The translations under genes were made by a program, and so were the position numbers. The notes below the pieces were generated by a model. That model was not told the DNA's origin. It searched no databases and saw nothing but the letters and a program-made list of their open reading frames with translations. 64,000 nucleotides of DNA from Anniella stebbinsi (lineage: Eukaryota > Chordata > Lepidosauria > Squamata > Anniellidae): contig JARDYH010000002.1 of NCBI GenBank assembly GCA_029215795.1, positions 42,640,001 to 42,704,000 on the forward strand, read 5' to 3'. Of this stretch, positions 37,007 through 48,560 are shown in pieces; positions within the stretch are counted from its first letter, which is position 1; each line of letters starts with the position of its first letter.

Positions 37007-38433
37007 GTGAGTAGCATCAGTGTGAACTCTTAGGCTTGTTAGAATGTTATGCTCACCCTCTGACAACTCATGAAAAATATAAATAAATGTATACATGTAT
37101 TTCTGGTGGAGGACTATTCCTAAGGGAGCCCACAAATCTCTCTCTCTCTTTTAGCCAGACAACTTTAGATTAGAAATCAAGCACAATTACTTAAGCTTGT
37201 CCTATGTCTTTTACTGTAACAAATTTCGGAGTATGGAGAACTTTTCTCCATTCGTAGTCCTTAGACATTTCAGGGAGCTTTTCTCAAATGTATCCCAGAC
37301 ATTCTATTATTTATATGGCCAGTGTCATGTCATGCTTCTAGTGATCTCCATTTTGTCTTCATTTGCTACTAATGTGGGAACCAGGGGGTTCTGGAATGGA
37401 ACTTAACACATCTATGGTTAAAGGTTTAGGTGTGCAAAATATGATCCATAGCCTACATATAGCCCAGGGGGCGTTTTTGTATGACATGAAATTCTGAGAA
37501 TTTAAAAGTGTTAAACTCATGGTTAGAAAGATAAATAAAGGGTGGGAAAATAAGCTAAAAGATCAGAAATAAGGTCTGTTCTTCCATATTTCAAGATTTG
37601 GAAGTCCAGATGCTCACTCCCCAGTTCCTCAGACATGGCAGAGAGGGCCTGCTGAGAGTATACTGATGCTTTGGAATTCTCTGCCCAGTACAGCTTACCA
37701 GAATCCAGCCCTGCAGACCTTCAGATAACAAAAAATGTTCCTGTTTAAACAGTCTTTGTGCTAGATGTGCTTTTATTGCTTTAGCAGACTAATTGTTGAG
37801 CTGTGTATTAGGTCTATTGAGAGGCCAGATTTCACGGCAGCAAAAAAACCCCCCTGTGGTTTGTTGCTGAATTTCAGTGGCAAACTACTATGGAATACTC
37901 AAATGGCTAAGTTTAGCTTGTTTTCAAGTTAAATTTGCCTGCTTGAGCATTCTGCACTAGTTTACCATTGAAATTCAGCAGCAAACCTTTTAACTATTTT
38001 GCCATCACTGCTGAATTTGATGGGAAGCTACCAGTGGCAGGAGTGTGGTTCACCAGGCAAAAGGGGCTGGGAGACATAAATGGCCCCCAAACCTCCCAAG
38101 GTGCCCCCTGAGCTAAAATATATAGAGAGTTTTCAGCTTTCATATAATAAAAAACCAATCCATGGAGCCTTCATCTAACTGATTTATCCTCCATAGAGCA
38201 GCCTCTGAATGGTATAGCAAATGCTGTCAAATGAACTACACTAACCTGCAAGGTCAGAATTGCCATTTAAGTTAGTTTTCTCTTCCCTAAATTACATAAT
38301 AAAAGCATTTGTAATGTTACGTCAATTATATTACGAAATGGAAGCCTTTTAAAATGGTGAAGTTTTAAAGACAATTTGTGTGTGTTACAATTTCCCCCAA
38401 ATATAAAATGTATGTTTTCTTTTTGCTTTGTAG
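37007..38433. other. Last ATG10 intron
   Basis: Contains a possible L2-like remnant at about 37585-37775 (CTCACTCCCCAGTTCCTCAG, then TTTGGAATTCTCTGCCCAG), weakly supported. Otherwise AT-rich unique sequence, ending in CTTTTTGCTTTGTAG. Confidence 0.5.
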
Positions 38434-38545
38434 GAGTACAAACTACATTATCTCATGGCTGAGTATTGTAGGCCCAGTAGTGGGTCTCAGTCTACCTCTG
38501 AGTTATGCAAAAGCCAATTCTGGACACAGCACAAATACTAATTAA
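38434..38545 (+). CDS. ATG10: ATG10 last coding exon D with stop
   Basis: The first base completes the Lys codon from exon C. 36 codons follow ([20 protein letters not shown], then PLSYAKANSGHSTNTN) and a TAA at 38543-38545. This matches the ATG10 C-terminus (human [25 protein letters not shown]), the helix and tail after the active site. The final ten residues diverge, as is usual for this family's tail. Confidence 0.95.
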
Positions 38546-38844
38546 AGAGGTAAAACAGATCCTTTTTAAAATTAGACATTTGAAAGACATTTTATCATTT
38601 TCTTCAGGTTGCTAAAAACTGTTTTAGATCTGCTTCTCAGCACACAAAATATAAAACTTATTTTTTGTGTATTAATATCTTAATTATCAACTTATACCTG
38701 TGCCTACAGCCTTACTCATCCTTAATCTTTTTATTTAAAACGTGGTACCCAGAGTTTATATTGCCTTTTGTTTTTCTGTATGGCTTATACTGTTATTTTT
38801 TAGAAGTTCTTTAACTGTAAGACTTTTATAAAAAAAAAATTAAA
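38546..38844 (+). other. ATG10: ATG10 3' UTR, candidate poly(A) signal
   Basis: T- and A-rich sequence after the stop. An ATTAAA at 38839-38844, inside an A-rich stretch, is the first common signal seen. A canonical AATAAA follows only at 40807-40812. Either could be used, and the true end cannot be fixed from sequence. Confidence 0.4.
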
Positions 38845-39376
38845 AAAAATCTTTAAAAAGAAAGCTGTTTTCCCTTTTGCTTCTATGTCTTTCTTCAGAA
38901 TATCATTTGGCGTTTAACTTTGGTGCCCTGATTCCTCTTTTTTTACTTCATCTGTCCCGCCATGAATTGATGTGGTTGTGAAAAACAGAGAATTCTAAGG
39001 CTGGTGCAACCCAAATTGTGGGGTCCACTTAACTACAGTTAAGACGTTGGGAGTAGGTCACAGAACAATACATACCTTCCCCGCAGCTATTCTCTCCAGA
39101 GAGAATTCCTCCCACCTTAACTAGGGTTAAGCATTATGTCAGTTGTGACATTAGCTACAATGACAACCAACCTGGCCTCTCACTTAAGTAGGATTAGAAA
39201 ACAGGATTTGAAGTTCCCTGTAGTGAATGCTTGGAGAAATGCCTCTGTCCTTCAGACTATGTGTCTTTGTTTTGGGAAAAACTGCTATAGCTGTTGCAAA
39301 CATGATTGCTGCATAAAGTATGTAGTGATTCTAAGACTACCTATGTAGTATCTTCAGAAACCGTAAGCTTTTTACT

Positions 39377-39424
<48 letters not shown>

Positions 39425-39980
39425 TACATCTGAATAGTTTTTCTCTGCCATGAAGCACTGTATTGAAATACTGCCAGTAACCTTTCTAATAGACAAGATA
39501 CGTCATAGAATCAGGAGTGACTAAATATAAGCAAGATGAGCACATACTTAACACCCAATTTAATACCGATTAATGTTGATATGTCGATCTTATTGAAAAT
39601 CTTCCACTACTTCTGATTACTTTTTTTTATTACTATTATTTCAGATTCTGTACAGAAGCACAGATAATGATGAAATATAAAGATTCCACACCAGTATTGT
39701 AGTTCATCTCATACATGAAGCTAGGGACAGTAGCTAGTTTAACAATCTGTTGAAATTCCCATAGGAGACCTCAGTGGAGGCCACATTTCACTGACGTGTC
39801 TGATGATAATCAAGCCTAGGAATCAGTTCTAATTGGAACAAGGATGATGCATAGTCCCATCAGGAAGCAAATGTTGATTCATATGATCGTTTGTTGAGCT
39901 AATGATAAATGGAAAAGTCCAAAAATTGATAGAATGACTGATATGGGGCAAGTTATTCAGCCCAGTGTAATCTACTTCAG
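38845..39980. other. Downstream flank with (TC)n microsatellite
   Basis: A pure (TC)n tract at 39379-39421. No exon of a neighbouring gene was recognised. Confidence 0.6.
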
Positions 39981-40100
39981 TCTTCCCCAACTTGGTGCCC
40001 TTGGACTACAGCTCCCAGCATCCTTAGCCAGCCATACTAGCTAGGGATGCTGGAAATTTAGTCTTAACACATCTGGAGAGCACAAGGCTGGGGAAGGCTG
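39981..40100. repeat. Palindromic dispersed repeat
   Basis: TCTTCCCCAACTTGGTGCCC at the left and GGGGAAGGCTGATC at the right are inverted. ACAGCTCCCAGCATCC is inside. Same family as 8073 and 45651. Confidence 0.7.
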
Positions 40101-41952
40101 ATCTAGATAAAGATAACATAAGCAACTGCTACAGGGATTTGAAGCCTACAGTAATAACGAGTGTCTCTCCACCTTTACTGCTATACTAGCCTAAGGAACC
40201 CTATGAAATGGAATAATTTTGTGCAAGTTGTTCTCTTGCTGCTGTTTTGGCTTAGCAAGGCCCATTAGCAAAATTGATCAGTTAGTTATACACAGATTGC
40301 TTCACAAATTACCGAACTCACTTCTCCTGAGGAGTGAGCATGAAACTGCTGCGTTGATCTTCATGCATGATGATCGAGCACATGTGTATAGGCTACATGT
40401 ATCACATGCTGGAAATCTGCAATTGACCATTGTTTCCCATGTAGTCGTGCACACATTTGACTTGGGACCAAACTGGATGTGATGGTGGCGACCACATTTA
40501 TTGTTTCTGTGTCTGCACTGATCATGTAACAATTGGGGAAGGGTGTCTGATTTGAAGTGTCTAATTTTAAGATCAAAAGGGGTGTACAGTGAGAGTAGCT
40601 GAACCTTCCCATGTCTTACGTCTTCACAGTCCATCAGCCAAGCTCCTTTTTCCTCAGCCTAGCTCCAGTATTGGAAGTGACCCAGGCTACGGGGAAAGTG
40701 TCCATGGGGTTGAATTTGAGATGGGCAAGACTCAGCTCATTTTACCTGTGTGCCCATTCTGAATTTAGCAAATTTAGAATCCTGCCTCCCTTGCTTTATA
40801 TGTGAACAAATAAAAGTGACTGCTGCTTTCATAACTAGTTTGTCACTTATTTACATGGACGTTTCATGCTGTTCCTACAGAGAGGCATTTTCCATATGGA
40901 AAACATTTAATGTACAAATATGTTTAACTGTCTTGGGTTTAAATCATGCTCTGTGTACTGTGTCCCTTTTTCACCTTCTCTTTGGGTTGGTTTTCTCCTC
41001 AGCAGAAGTTCTCATAAAGAGAACTGACGCTGAAAAGCCTGCTTCACAAGACCTGTAGCTTCAATTAGGACTCTGCTGCATGACCAGTAATAGTCTTTAT
41101 ATTACGTGTGTGCGTGTGTGCGCATATATACATGCATGCACACACCCATACATTTGTATAGCTTATTCATTTAAAGGGTTAATGTATTAAACCAATTAGC
41201 AAAAAATTGCCAGATTTTAATTTCACTTACTACCATTTAAATTGGTCACTGCTCCATTAATGTCACTCATTTTGTTGAGATGCATCATAATATGAATGAA
41301 CTTTACACTTAGCTTTTTCCCCGTTAGAATAATCTCAGTTGTAGACAGCCTACACACAAAATCAGTCTGTATTTGTTACTGCACTGAGTAGGTGTCAGTT
41401 AATAGACTAAAGGATCATAAGGATGACTGAGTATTCCAGTGCTGTCTTGTTCGGATTAAAAGTAGATTCCCCGATGCTCAATAACTGTTAAGAATTCAAT
41501 AGTTAGAATGGAATACATGGCAGTAGCTTTCTTCATAATCTTAGGAAATGGTTTAACTTCCTCTTGAGGCAATTTTTAGCAGCTTATACGAATACTTTGG
41601 ATTGTAAAAGTCTTGGTTTATGAGTAAAGACCATATCTTACATTCACCTAGATAGATCTCTAATATTTAAGTGGATTTCATATGAATAACAATGATGACA
41701 CCAGAATGAGAAACAGTACACTGCATGTAACATCCATGTCAGCCAGTTTTGACTCTTTCTACACAAGGTTTTTATTATTTTATATGTTTCTCTGATAGAA
41801 CCAAATTAAATTTAAAGTCAAATATTAAAGTATGCTATTTTAAATATGAAAAAGAGAAATGTACTTTTTAATGTCTCAGATATTCTACTTGCTAAATATC
41901 TCTATTATGCTTTGTATTTTTTTGAATAGTTGAAATGCAGTTGGTGACATTG
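40101..41952. other. Intergenic, no recognised feature
   Basis: Several overlapping frames (40219-40482 plus against 40302-40634 minus; 40750-41058 plus) lie here without domains. An alternating purine-pyrimidine stretch occurs at 41104-41147. An AATAAA at 40807 might be a distal ATG10 poly(A) signal. Confidence 0.45.
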
Positions 41953-42913
41953 GGTCTGTTCAGACAACACACTAAGCCATGGTTAGGCCACTAAGCCTTT
42001 TGCACAAATGATAGTGAGCGTGTTTAAACTGTGGTTATGTAGCCACCATGGTTAGGAATGGTTCACATTGTTGTTGTTGTTATTATTATTATTATTATTA
42101 TTAACATTTATATACTGCCCTATAGCCGAAGCTCTCTGGGCGGTTTACAAAAATTAAAAACTTTGGACATTAAAAATCGATATACAAAATTTAAAGCCAT
42201 ACAAGCATAAAAACAGACAACATATGAAAACAGTATACATTTAAAACAGCTGCGAACTCTCAGCCAGGCCTAAATATAGTTCTGGGGTCAATTAAAAGCC
42301 CAGTATATGCTGTTAAATGCCTGGGAGAAGAGGAAAGTCTTTACCTGGCACCAAAAAGATAACAACGTTGGTGTCAGGTGAGCCTCGTCGGGGAGATCCA
42401 TAATTGGAGGGCCACCACTGAGAAAGCCCTCTCCCTTGTTGCCATCCTCCAAGCTTCCCTCGGAGTAGGCATTCGGAGGAGGGCCTTAGATGTTGAATGT
42501 AGTGGACGGGTAGGTTAATGTTGGGAGAGGCGTTCCATAAGGTATTGTGGTCCCAAACCATGTAAGGCTTTATAGGTTAAAACCAGCACTCGGAAACATA
42601 CAGGCAGCCAATGTAAGCGGGCTAGAGTCGGTTTTATATGTTTGAACCTCTTGGTCCGGGTTATTAGTCTGGCTGCCACATTTTGCACAAGCTGCAGCTT
42701 CTGAACCGTCTTCAAAGGCAGCCCCACGTAGAGTGCATTGCAGTAATCTAACTTAGAGGTTACCTGAGCATAGACAACTGAAGCCAGGTTATCGCTGTCC
42801 AGATAGGGACGTAGCTGGGCCACCAACCGAAGATGGTAGAAGGCACACTAAACCATAATGTTTGGCTCAAAATGCTTAACCACCATAGCATAGCATGTTA
42901 TCTGAACAGGGTC
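41953..42913. mobile_element. MITE with inverted ends, interrupted by a LINE
   Basis: The left end CTGTTCAGACAACACACTAA faces, at the right, the inverted ATGTTATCTGAACAG. The parts outside 42070-42840 carry AAGCCATGGTTAGG and its inverted counterpart CTTAACCACCATAGC. The original element was about 190 bp and was split by the L2-like insertion. Confidence 0.65.
42104..42840 (-). mobile_element. L2-like LINE 3' fragment
   Basis: Minus-strand frame 42826-42515 contains SKLDYCNALYVGLPLKTVQK, then LVQNVAARLITRT and LHWLPV. This is the conserved C-terminal block of L2/CR1-group reverse transcriptases. The minus-strand 3' end reads through the squamate tail (CCGCCCAGAGAGC, CGGCTATAGGGC) into an (ATT/GTT)n tract at 42070-42103. 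5'-truncated and frame-broken near 42515. Confidence 0.8.
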
Positions 42914-43390
42914 ATTAAGTACTTTTTCTGGATGACATAGCTTTGGGCATCTCTCTAAAGAGTGAACCTTGTCCCAGGCATGTAAAACAACCCCTAAGTT
43001 GAGTTTTCAAACATTATTTTAGTTGAGGGAGTGAAGGAAAGTGGTTCATACAAATGTCTTGGTCCCACAACTCTTGAGCAGAGTTGTGTTACACTCACTA
43101 GGCCTCATGCTTCCTGATACTGCAATCTGGCCTCTTAATTTTTGACCATACCTATGAAGAAAAAGTGTGCATATGCTTAGCAAGGCAGTTCAAGGAAATT
43201 ATCCATGGCATTGGTTCTGGTTTCACTGGATCATAAGAAGAACCCCACTCAGTCAGACACGAGGCCATCAAATGCCTTGTGGGAAGGATTCCAGGAGAAG
43301 GAGGAAGAGAGACAGACGAAGAAGACCTCAGGGCCCGCCCTAGCTGGACTTTCCCCTTCCCTTCCCCACAGGATCATCTTTCACCAATGA

Positions 43391-43434
<44 letters not shown>

Positions 43435-45650
43435 ATTGGTGTTCAAATATATATATATTTGAACACCAATCTAGAAAGGTAGGCTGCCACCACCCTTTAT
43501 GTGCAATTCAACCTGAGTTAGGGGACCCTCAGTTCTTACAGGACAGCCCTAAGGCTTATGAAACAAAGGCCCAAGGTGGCCCCCTCTCTTTCAAAGTCCT
43601 GAAACCTTACATAGTAGCAATAACCAAGAGGAAAGCTCTGGACTTCATACCAAGGCTTAATTGGAATAAAGCACATACTTTCAATTATGATAGGTGGGAA
43701 GCTTATTTACAAAGGTCAACCTTTTTCCAGGTTCGAATGTAATGTTCTCATTTCATGAGCTGGTTCATGAATGCTGGGAGGATTATGTCCAAGCCAGGCT
43801 TGTTTGTCCGTCTTGCCCCATATCGGCACTGGCTCTCTCAGGCAAAAAGAGGCCTTTCACATCACCTGCTTCTTCCATCTTTCCTGTCTGGAAGTGCCAG
43901 GGATTGAACCTAGGATATTCTGTGTATAATTAGATAGGACAGTCCAGGATTGCAGGCTATGGGGCTCAGTGCCCTACTCAGCTTGCTCCCTCTCTCCCTC
44001 CCTTCCTGTTTTGAAGCAAAATAAATTAAGCAAAACTGCAAGGAGCAGAAATCAACTTTTTGTCACAGAATTTTGTTAACAATGCATTTTTTTTAGTATA
44101 GACTATACCAAGCCTTTTATTATACCAATATGTGTACCCTATTCTTCACTATTAAAGGAGGGTTGTTTCTCAAGAAAATGATACAGTTTTATGTGCTCCA
44201 TTTATGAGGAAGAGGTGCTTGGCTCTCTTCCATCGTCCTTCACCTGGTTCAGGAGAGTTCAGCCAGTCACCTGGGGTTTTCCTAAAGAATGAGAAATTCA
44301 AGTGGCATAAGCCAGTGTTTCCAGAATATTGTTTTAATAATAATTTCGAGAAGGGGTGGGTGGCAATTCAGCTAATACGCAAGACAGATGGGGGAAGCCA
44401 TATCATCTTTAATGTCAGTAGGTGTGGTTTCAGAGAGCCATGGGCAAAACTCTGTTGGTGCAATGGACTTTCCTTAGCGCTGTCCCTCTGTACCCCCTTC
44501 TTTGTGGTGTGGAGGTGGGGGGCTTGCAGCTACAGGGGGAAAATCAATGAGTAGCAAGGGAGGAACTTGTGTGAGTGGAAGTGTATCAGGGGCTCTCTAG
44601 ATCCTACCCATTGGGTTTATTAGTTAGGATACAATAATTCAAGTACTAGTTTCCTTAGGGCTAGGAAACCTTTCGCAGGGGGAGCATGATCACATTTGGC
44701 AATTTGAGAATTTCTCCTGGGCACCACCACAAAATGTACATGCTGCAGATGAAATAACCAGCGTGCAGTAGCCTGCCATCTTCAATTTCTAAGGATATGG
44801 GCACATTCCCAGGTGCCAAGAAAGGTGTCCGAGCATGTACTGATGGCCATGGGCATCATGTAGCTTACCTCTGCCTTTAATTATATGACTCAGAGCAGAA
44901 TACAGTAATTTCCATCTGAAGCGATATTTGGTGTAGTCCTGTTCCCACTGAAAGCAATGATAAAACTTATACTGATTTGAATAGAAAAGGATTGGTGTTT
45001 ATTCCAGTGATATAACTGGCAAAATGGCAATGAAGAGTTATGCTTGGGGTTTAAGATAAGTAATAAAAAGGGAGATGTACAATGCAATCCTTCACATGCT
45101 TGGAAATAAGTCCTACTGTGTTGAATGAGGCTTGCCACCTAGTAAGTGTGTTTAGGATTGCTACTTTAGAGCCAATTTCTAAAAAGCACGTAATCAGCAC
45201 CAGTTGTCCTGGAACTGTGACAGCTTCAGGACATGGGGAAATCTTGTAAAAGTAAAAAATCATATGCAGTATGTCAGGAATAAGTTTATATCCATACCTT
45301 CTCTGTTGTGTACTGGCATTCTACAAGGAAATATTTTTTTTTATCTGGGAGGAGCATTCAAACACACATACCCACCCACCCATCAACATTACACAGGAGG
45401 TCTGTATCCTGTGCTTCTTCTAAATGTTTGAATAAGGGGTGGGGTTAGGGTCCAGTTCTCACTCATATTTATTATAATAGAACAGGATTTGAAACCTTGG
45501 CGTTCATCCCAGTGGCTTAGATTAGTGCCATGGTTGTTGCTTGGAGGAACCCAAACATTATCTGATGCAATTCCAAGGAGGAAGGAAATTGTGTGTGTGT
45601 CTTGTTGGGAGGCTCTCCCCAAATTAAAAGTTGCAGAATTCCCAACAATC
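42914..45650. other. Intergenic with microsatellite, palindrome and SINE remnant
   Basis: A (TA)n tract at 43396-43432 is followed directly by a perfect 38-bp palindrome at 43434-43471 (half-site GATTGGTGTTCAAATATAT). At 43870-43985 CAGGGATTGAACCTAGGA looks like the B-box part of a minus-strand tRNA-derived SINE. The open frame at 44204-44554 has no recognisable domain. Confidence 0.5.
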
Positions 45651-45753
45651 TCCCCCCAACCTGGTGCCCTCCAGATGTTTTGGACTACAACTCCCAGCAT
45701 TCTTGACCACTGCCCATGCTAGCTAGCGCTGGTGGGAGTTGAAGTCTGGCCTA
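45651..45753. repeat. Palindromic dispersed repeat
   Basis: CCCAACCTGGTGCCCTCCAG, GACTACAACTCCCAGC and then GGTGGGAGTTGAAGTC. Fourth copy of the family at 7688, 8073 and 39981. The right outer arm is shortened. Confidence 0.7.
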
Positions 45754-45994
45754 CAGGATTTCTTTCCTCAGTTTTCACCACTACCTGTCCTGCCCATATT
45801 CAGGCAAACAAGGTGGACAGTATTATAAAAGATAATCCTCTAATCAGAAATCACATAATAAGATCAAGATATAGATGATCTGACAGTCAAGAAGTGGGGT
45901 TAGTGAGACACTGTGCAAATTTTTTCCAGGTTTCCCCAACTCTTCAGCATAGTTTGCAGAAACAAAACTGCTCAAGACAAATGTGTAGTCATTG

Positions 45995-46408
45995 AGCCTA
46001 TCCACATTGCCCTTAAAACAACTTATATTCTGTTTAAAAACGTGTTTTTTAAGTCATTTCATTACATGGTAGGACACACTGAGCAGTACTTACGTTTCAT
46101 AGTGACTGCTTCGTCCATTCTCAAAGTGCTCTTCCTTGACTCTTCTTCTTTAGTTTTTGTTTTGCAGGCTGCTTGACCCGCCCACTTCTGTCTCTGTAAC
46201 TCAAGCAGCCTGCAAAACAAAAACTAAAGAAGAAGAGTCAAGGAATTAACCCTGTAATATACCAGTGAACACTTTGGGGACGGAGGAAGCAGTCACTATG
46301 AAACGTAAGTACTGCTCAGTGTGTCCTACCACGTAATGAAATGACTTAAAAAACTATGTTTTTATACAGAATATAAGTCGTTTTAAGGGTAATGTGGATA
46401 GGCTCATT
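45995..46408. mobile_element. 414-bp palindromic MITE
   Basis: The left arm 45995-46176 and the right arm 46201-46408 are inverted copies of near identity around a loop of about 24 bases. The loop-proximal 38 bp are exact (TTTTGCAGGCTGCTTGA and its complement). The left arm lacks about 20 bp present in the right. The termini are GAGCCTATCCACATT, with ATT flanking on both sides (left ends at 45994, right begins at 46409). Shares its termini with 13819-13916. Confidence 0.85.
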
Positions 46409-46834
46409 ATTGTTCTGGTGTATGAGAATGGGTTACAAGGGTGGACAGGATACCCAGAAGTGATGTTTTAGAGGCAGGGAAGAATTGAATTGTCAGAATA
46501 GGTGATGTTGAAGGATGGAATCTTGGAATCTTGCATCAAAAGTACACTGCTGTGGTAGAGTCCCGTTCCAGGAGGAAAACAAAACTAGGCCATTGTTTAC
46601 TGCTTGCTGCAATTGTTCCATGTGTTTCTGAGGTGAAACATTCTTTAGATAAAAAACAAAGGGATCAGACTCTTCCTGCCTGTTCTTGCTATGGTGCTTT
46701 TGTGTGATATAGCAGGGAATCATGTTTTTAAAAGCTACTTTACCTTATGAATGTAGAAGACAGATGGGAATCAGACATCTGATTCCCTGAATCTGTTCCC
46801 CCAGAGACACAGAAAATCCTGTAAGAACCAACCT
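46409..46834. other. Intergenic, nothing recognised
   Basis: Unique-looking sequence between a palindromic MITE and a CR1 3' fragment. Confidence 0.5.
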
Positions 46835-47365
46835 GGTATCTGTCATGGTCATGGCCAGGCTGGCTGGCACTATAGTCCAACACATAGGAAAAGTGCAGAA
46901 AAGGGTGACTAAAATGATCAAGAGGCTTGGCATCTCCCCTATGAGGGAAGATTACAAAAGCTGGGATTGTTTAGCTTGGAAAAAGGAGGCTAAGGGGAGA
47001 CATGATAGAGGTGTACAAAATCATGCATGGTGTGGAGAATGTGGATAGGGAGACATTTTTCTCCCTCTCCCATAATACTAAAACCCAGGGTCATCCCATG
47101 AAGCTGATTGGTGGGAGATTCAGGATGAATAAAATGACTTCTTCATACAGTGTATAGTTAAACTCTGGAATTCACTACCACAAGTGAATTAAGGGGAATG
47201 GATAATTTCCAGAATGAGAAGGATATCAAGGGCTACGAAACCTGATAGCTATGTACTACCTCTAGTATCAGAGGCAGTGGGTTTCTGGTGAAAAGCTGGT
47301 TGGCCACTGTGTGAATAAAATGCTGGACTAGGACCCTTGGTCTGATCCAGCATGGCTCTTCCTAT
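46835..47365 (+). mobile_element. CR1-like LINE 3' fragment
   Basis: GTGCAGAAAAGGGTGACTAA (VQKRVTKMIKRLG in translation), then GAGGTGTACAAAATCATGCA, AATGCTGGACTAGGACCCTT and a GATCCAGCATGG end. Matches the C-terminal and 3' UTR region of the copy at 18330-20565. Confidence 0.8.
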
Positions 47366-47808
47366 TTTCACATCAGTAAGTCACCAGGTTGGGGAAGATG
47401 GTTCTAAGGCCAACATGCATAGATTCCCATGCATGACTGAAAAGCGTCTCTTTGAATGCATGGATCAGGAGGGGGGGCTGCTATCACTTTTCCTGTCTGG
47501 CTGTATCACCTTGAATTCTTCAAATATCCATGACCCTTAGGGTTAGCTTTTGGGGGCTAGAGGGGGAAGCAGTGTTTGGTTGGATTATTGGATCTAGTAT
47601 CCTATGGCTTTTCAGACACCTTCTAGGGACCATAGGATTGCTCTCTCCATAATTGTGTAAATTAGAGATAATATACAGGGGCATTCATGGAAGCTCTCAC
47701 TACTTTGTATTATTGCTTCAAATCTTTTATTGTAAACCCATAGGTGTTCATGTGCCAAGGTGAGAATCGTGGGAAAAAGTGGATTTTTAAAGAATGCTAT
47801 TGCAATAG
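47366..47808. other. Intergenic, nothing recognised
   Basis: Unique-looking sequence. A short plus-strand frame at 47352-47540 has no support. Confidence 0.45.
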
Positions 47809-47851
47809 CATGAGTGCAATAGCATTTCTTAAGAATGCTATTGCACTCATG
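47809..47851. repeat. Perfect 18-bp inverted repeat
   Basis: 47809-47826 (CATGAGTGCAATAGCATT) and 47834-47851 are exact reverse complements around a 7-base loop. The adjoining sequence repeats the AATGCTATTGCA motif once more. It abuts the next CR1 tail. Confidence 0.9.
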
Positions 47852-47852
47852 T

Positions 47853-47957
47853 TCTACTTGTGGGCTTCCTATAGGCAATTGGTTGGCCACTCTGTGAACA
47901 GATTGCTGGACTAGATAGGCCTTTGGTCTGATCCAGCCTAACATTTATGTTCTTAAA
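47853..47957 (+). mobile_element. CR1-like 3' tail fragment
   Basis: TCTACTTGTGGGCTTCC, then TGGTTGGCCACTCTGTGAAC and TGCTGGACTAGATAGGCCTT, ending in ATGTTCTTA. The last 100 bp of the LINE family at 18330. Confidence 0.75.
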
Positions 47958-48409
47958 TGCTTGCTTTAAAGAACAGCATATGGATGTGGAAACCACAACA
48001 AAATGCTGCCATCCCAACTTGCCTCATAACGAGCATGCTCTTGTTCAGGGTTCCAGCTCGCCAGTTATGCATGCCCTCCTCTGGGATACTATAAACTGTA
48101 AGGCAGCTCCTCCCCTTCTCCCAATTTTCAGTTTTCTTTTTTTTTACTAACACTCATCATCCCAAGGCTTATAGAGGCCCTGAACATCCTCAGTCCTCAA
48201 TGAACTGTTTGAGGAGTTTGGGTTTTTTAAAAAAGTTATGTACTGGGTTTGTTATTAGGGGAAATGATGATTATTGAGAATGTCTAAATTGCAGTTGTTT
48301 TCATAGTTTATAGCCATCTGTGAACATGTAGATCTGTCCTTTGCATAATTTTAGGAGTTCTTTGTGTTTTGATTTTGGTGGGGAAAGTTCTAGCATGTCA
48401 GGCTTGCTA
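47958..48409. other. Intergenic flank left of the hAT element
   Basis: No recognised feature up to the 8-bp target duplication. Frames at 47947-48153 occur on both strands and are not supported. Confidence 0.5.
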
Positions 48410-48417
48410 ATAATAAG
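48410..48417. repeat. Left 8-bp target site duplication of the hAT element
   Basis: ATAATAAG here is repeated exactly at 60679-60686. Eight-base duplications are diagnostic of hAT transposition. The uninserted site would read CT, ATAATAAG, CTTGCC. Confidence 0.95.
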
Positions 48418-48438
48418 TAGGGATGTGCACTGACCCCC

Positions 48439-48560
48439 CGGATCGGATCGGATAGCGGATCGGAATCGGACCTGGGGGGTCGGATCGGATCGGATCGGAT
48501 CGTGTGTCGGATCGGATCGGATCCGATTCCGATCCGCGGATCGGATTTTCCGATCCGGAT
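48439..48560. repeat. GGATC/CGGATC short-period array, left tip
   Basis: Irregular head-to-tail copies of CGGAT and GGATC (for example GGATCGGATCGGATCGG) start 21 bp from the element end. They run in both orientations because GATCCGATC is also present. The array is shared with the right tip, where the copy number differs. It could bind the transposase (inference). Confidence 0.9.

Larger units (their letters stand above)
1..38844 (+). other. ATG10: ATG10 gene, 3' portion (gene body)
   Basis: The four plus-strand exons listed separately join in frame and match vertebrate ATG10, the E2-like enzyme that receives ATG12 from ATG7 and transfers it to ATG5 in the cytosol during autophagosome formation. 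The window opens inside an intron: the exons for the N-terminal part must lie upstream. Visible introns are 3544-7947, 8046-36911 and 37007-38433, all GT-AG. The large intron is filled by transposons, including a whole DIRS element. The 3' end is set at a candidate ATTAAA and is uncertain. Identification rests on recalled similarity to human ATG10, not on a search. Confidence 0.92.
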
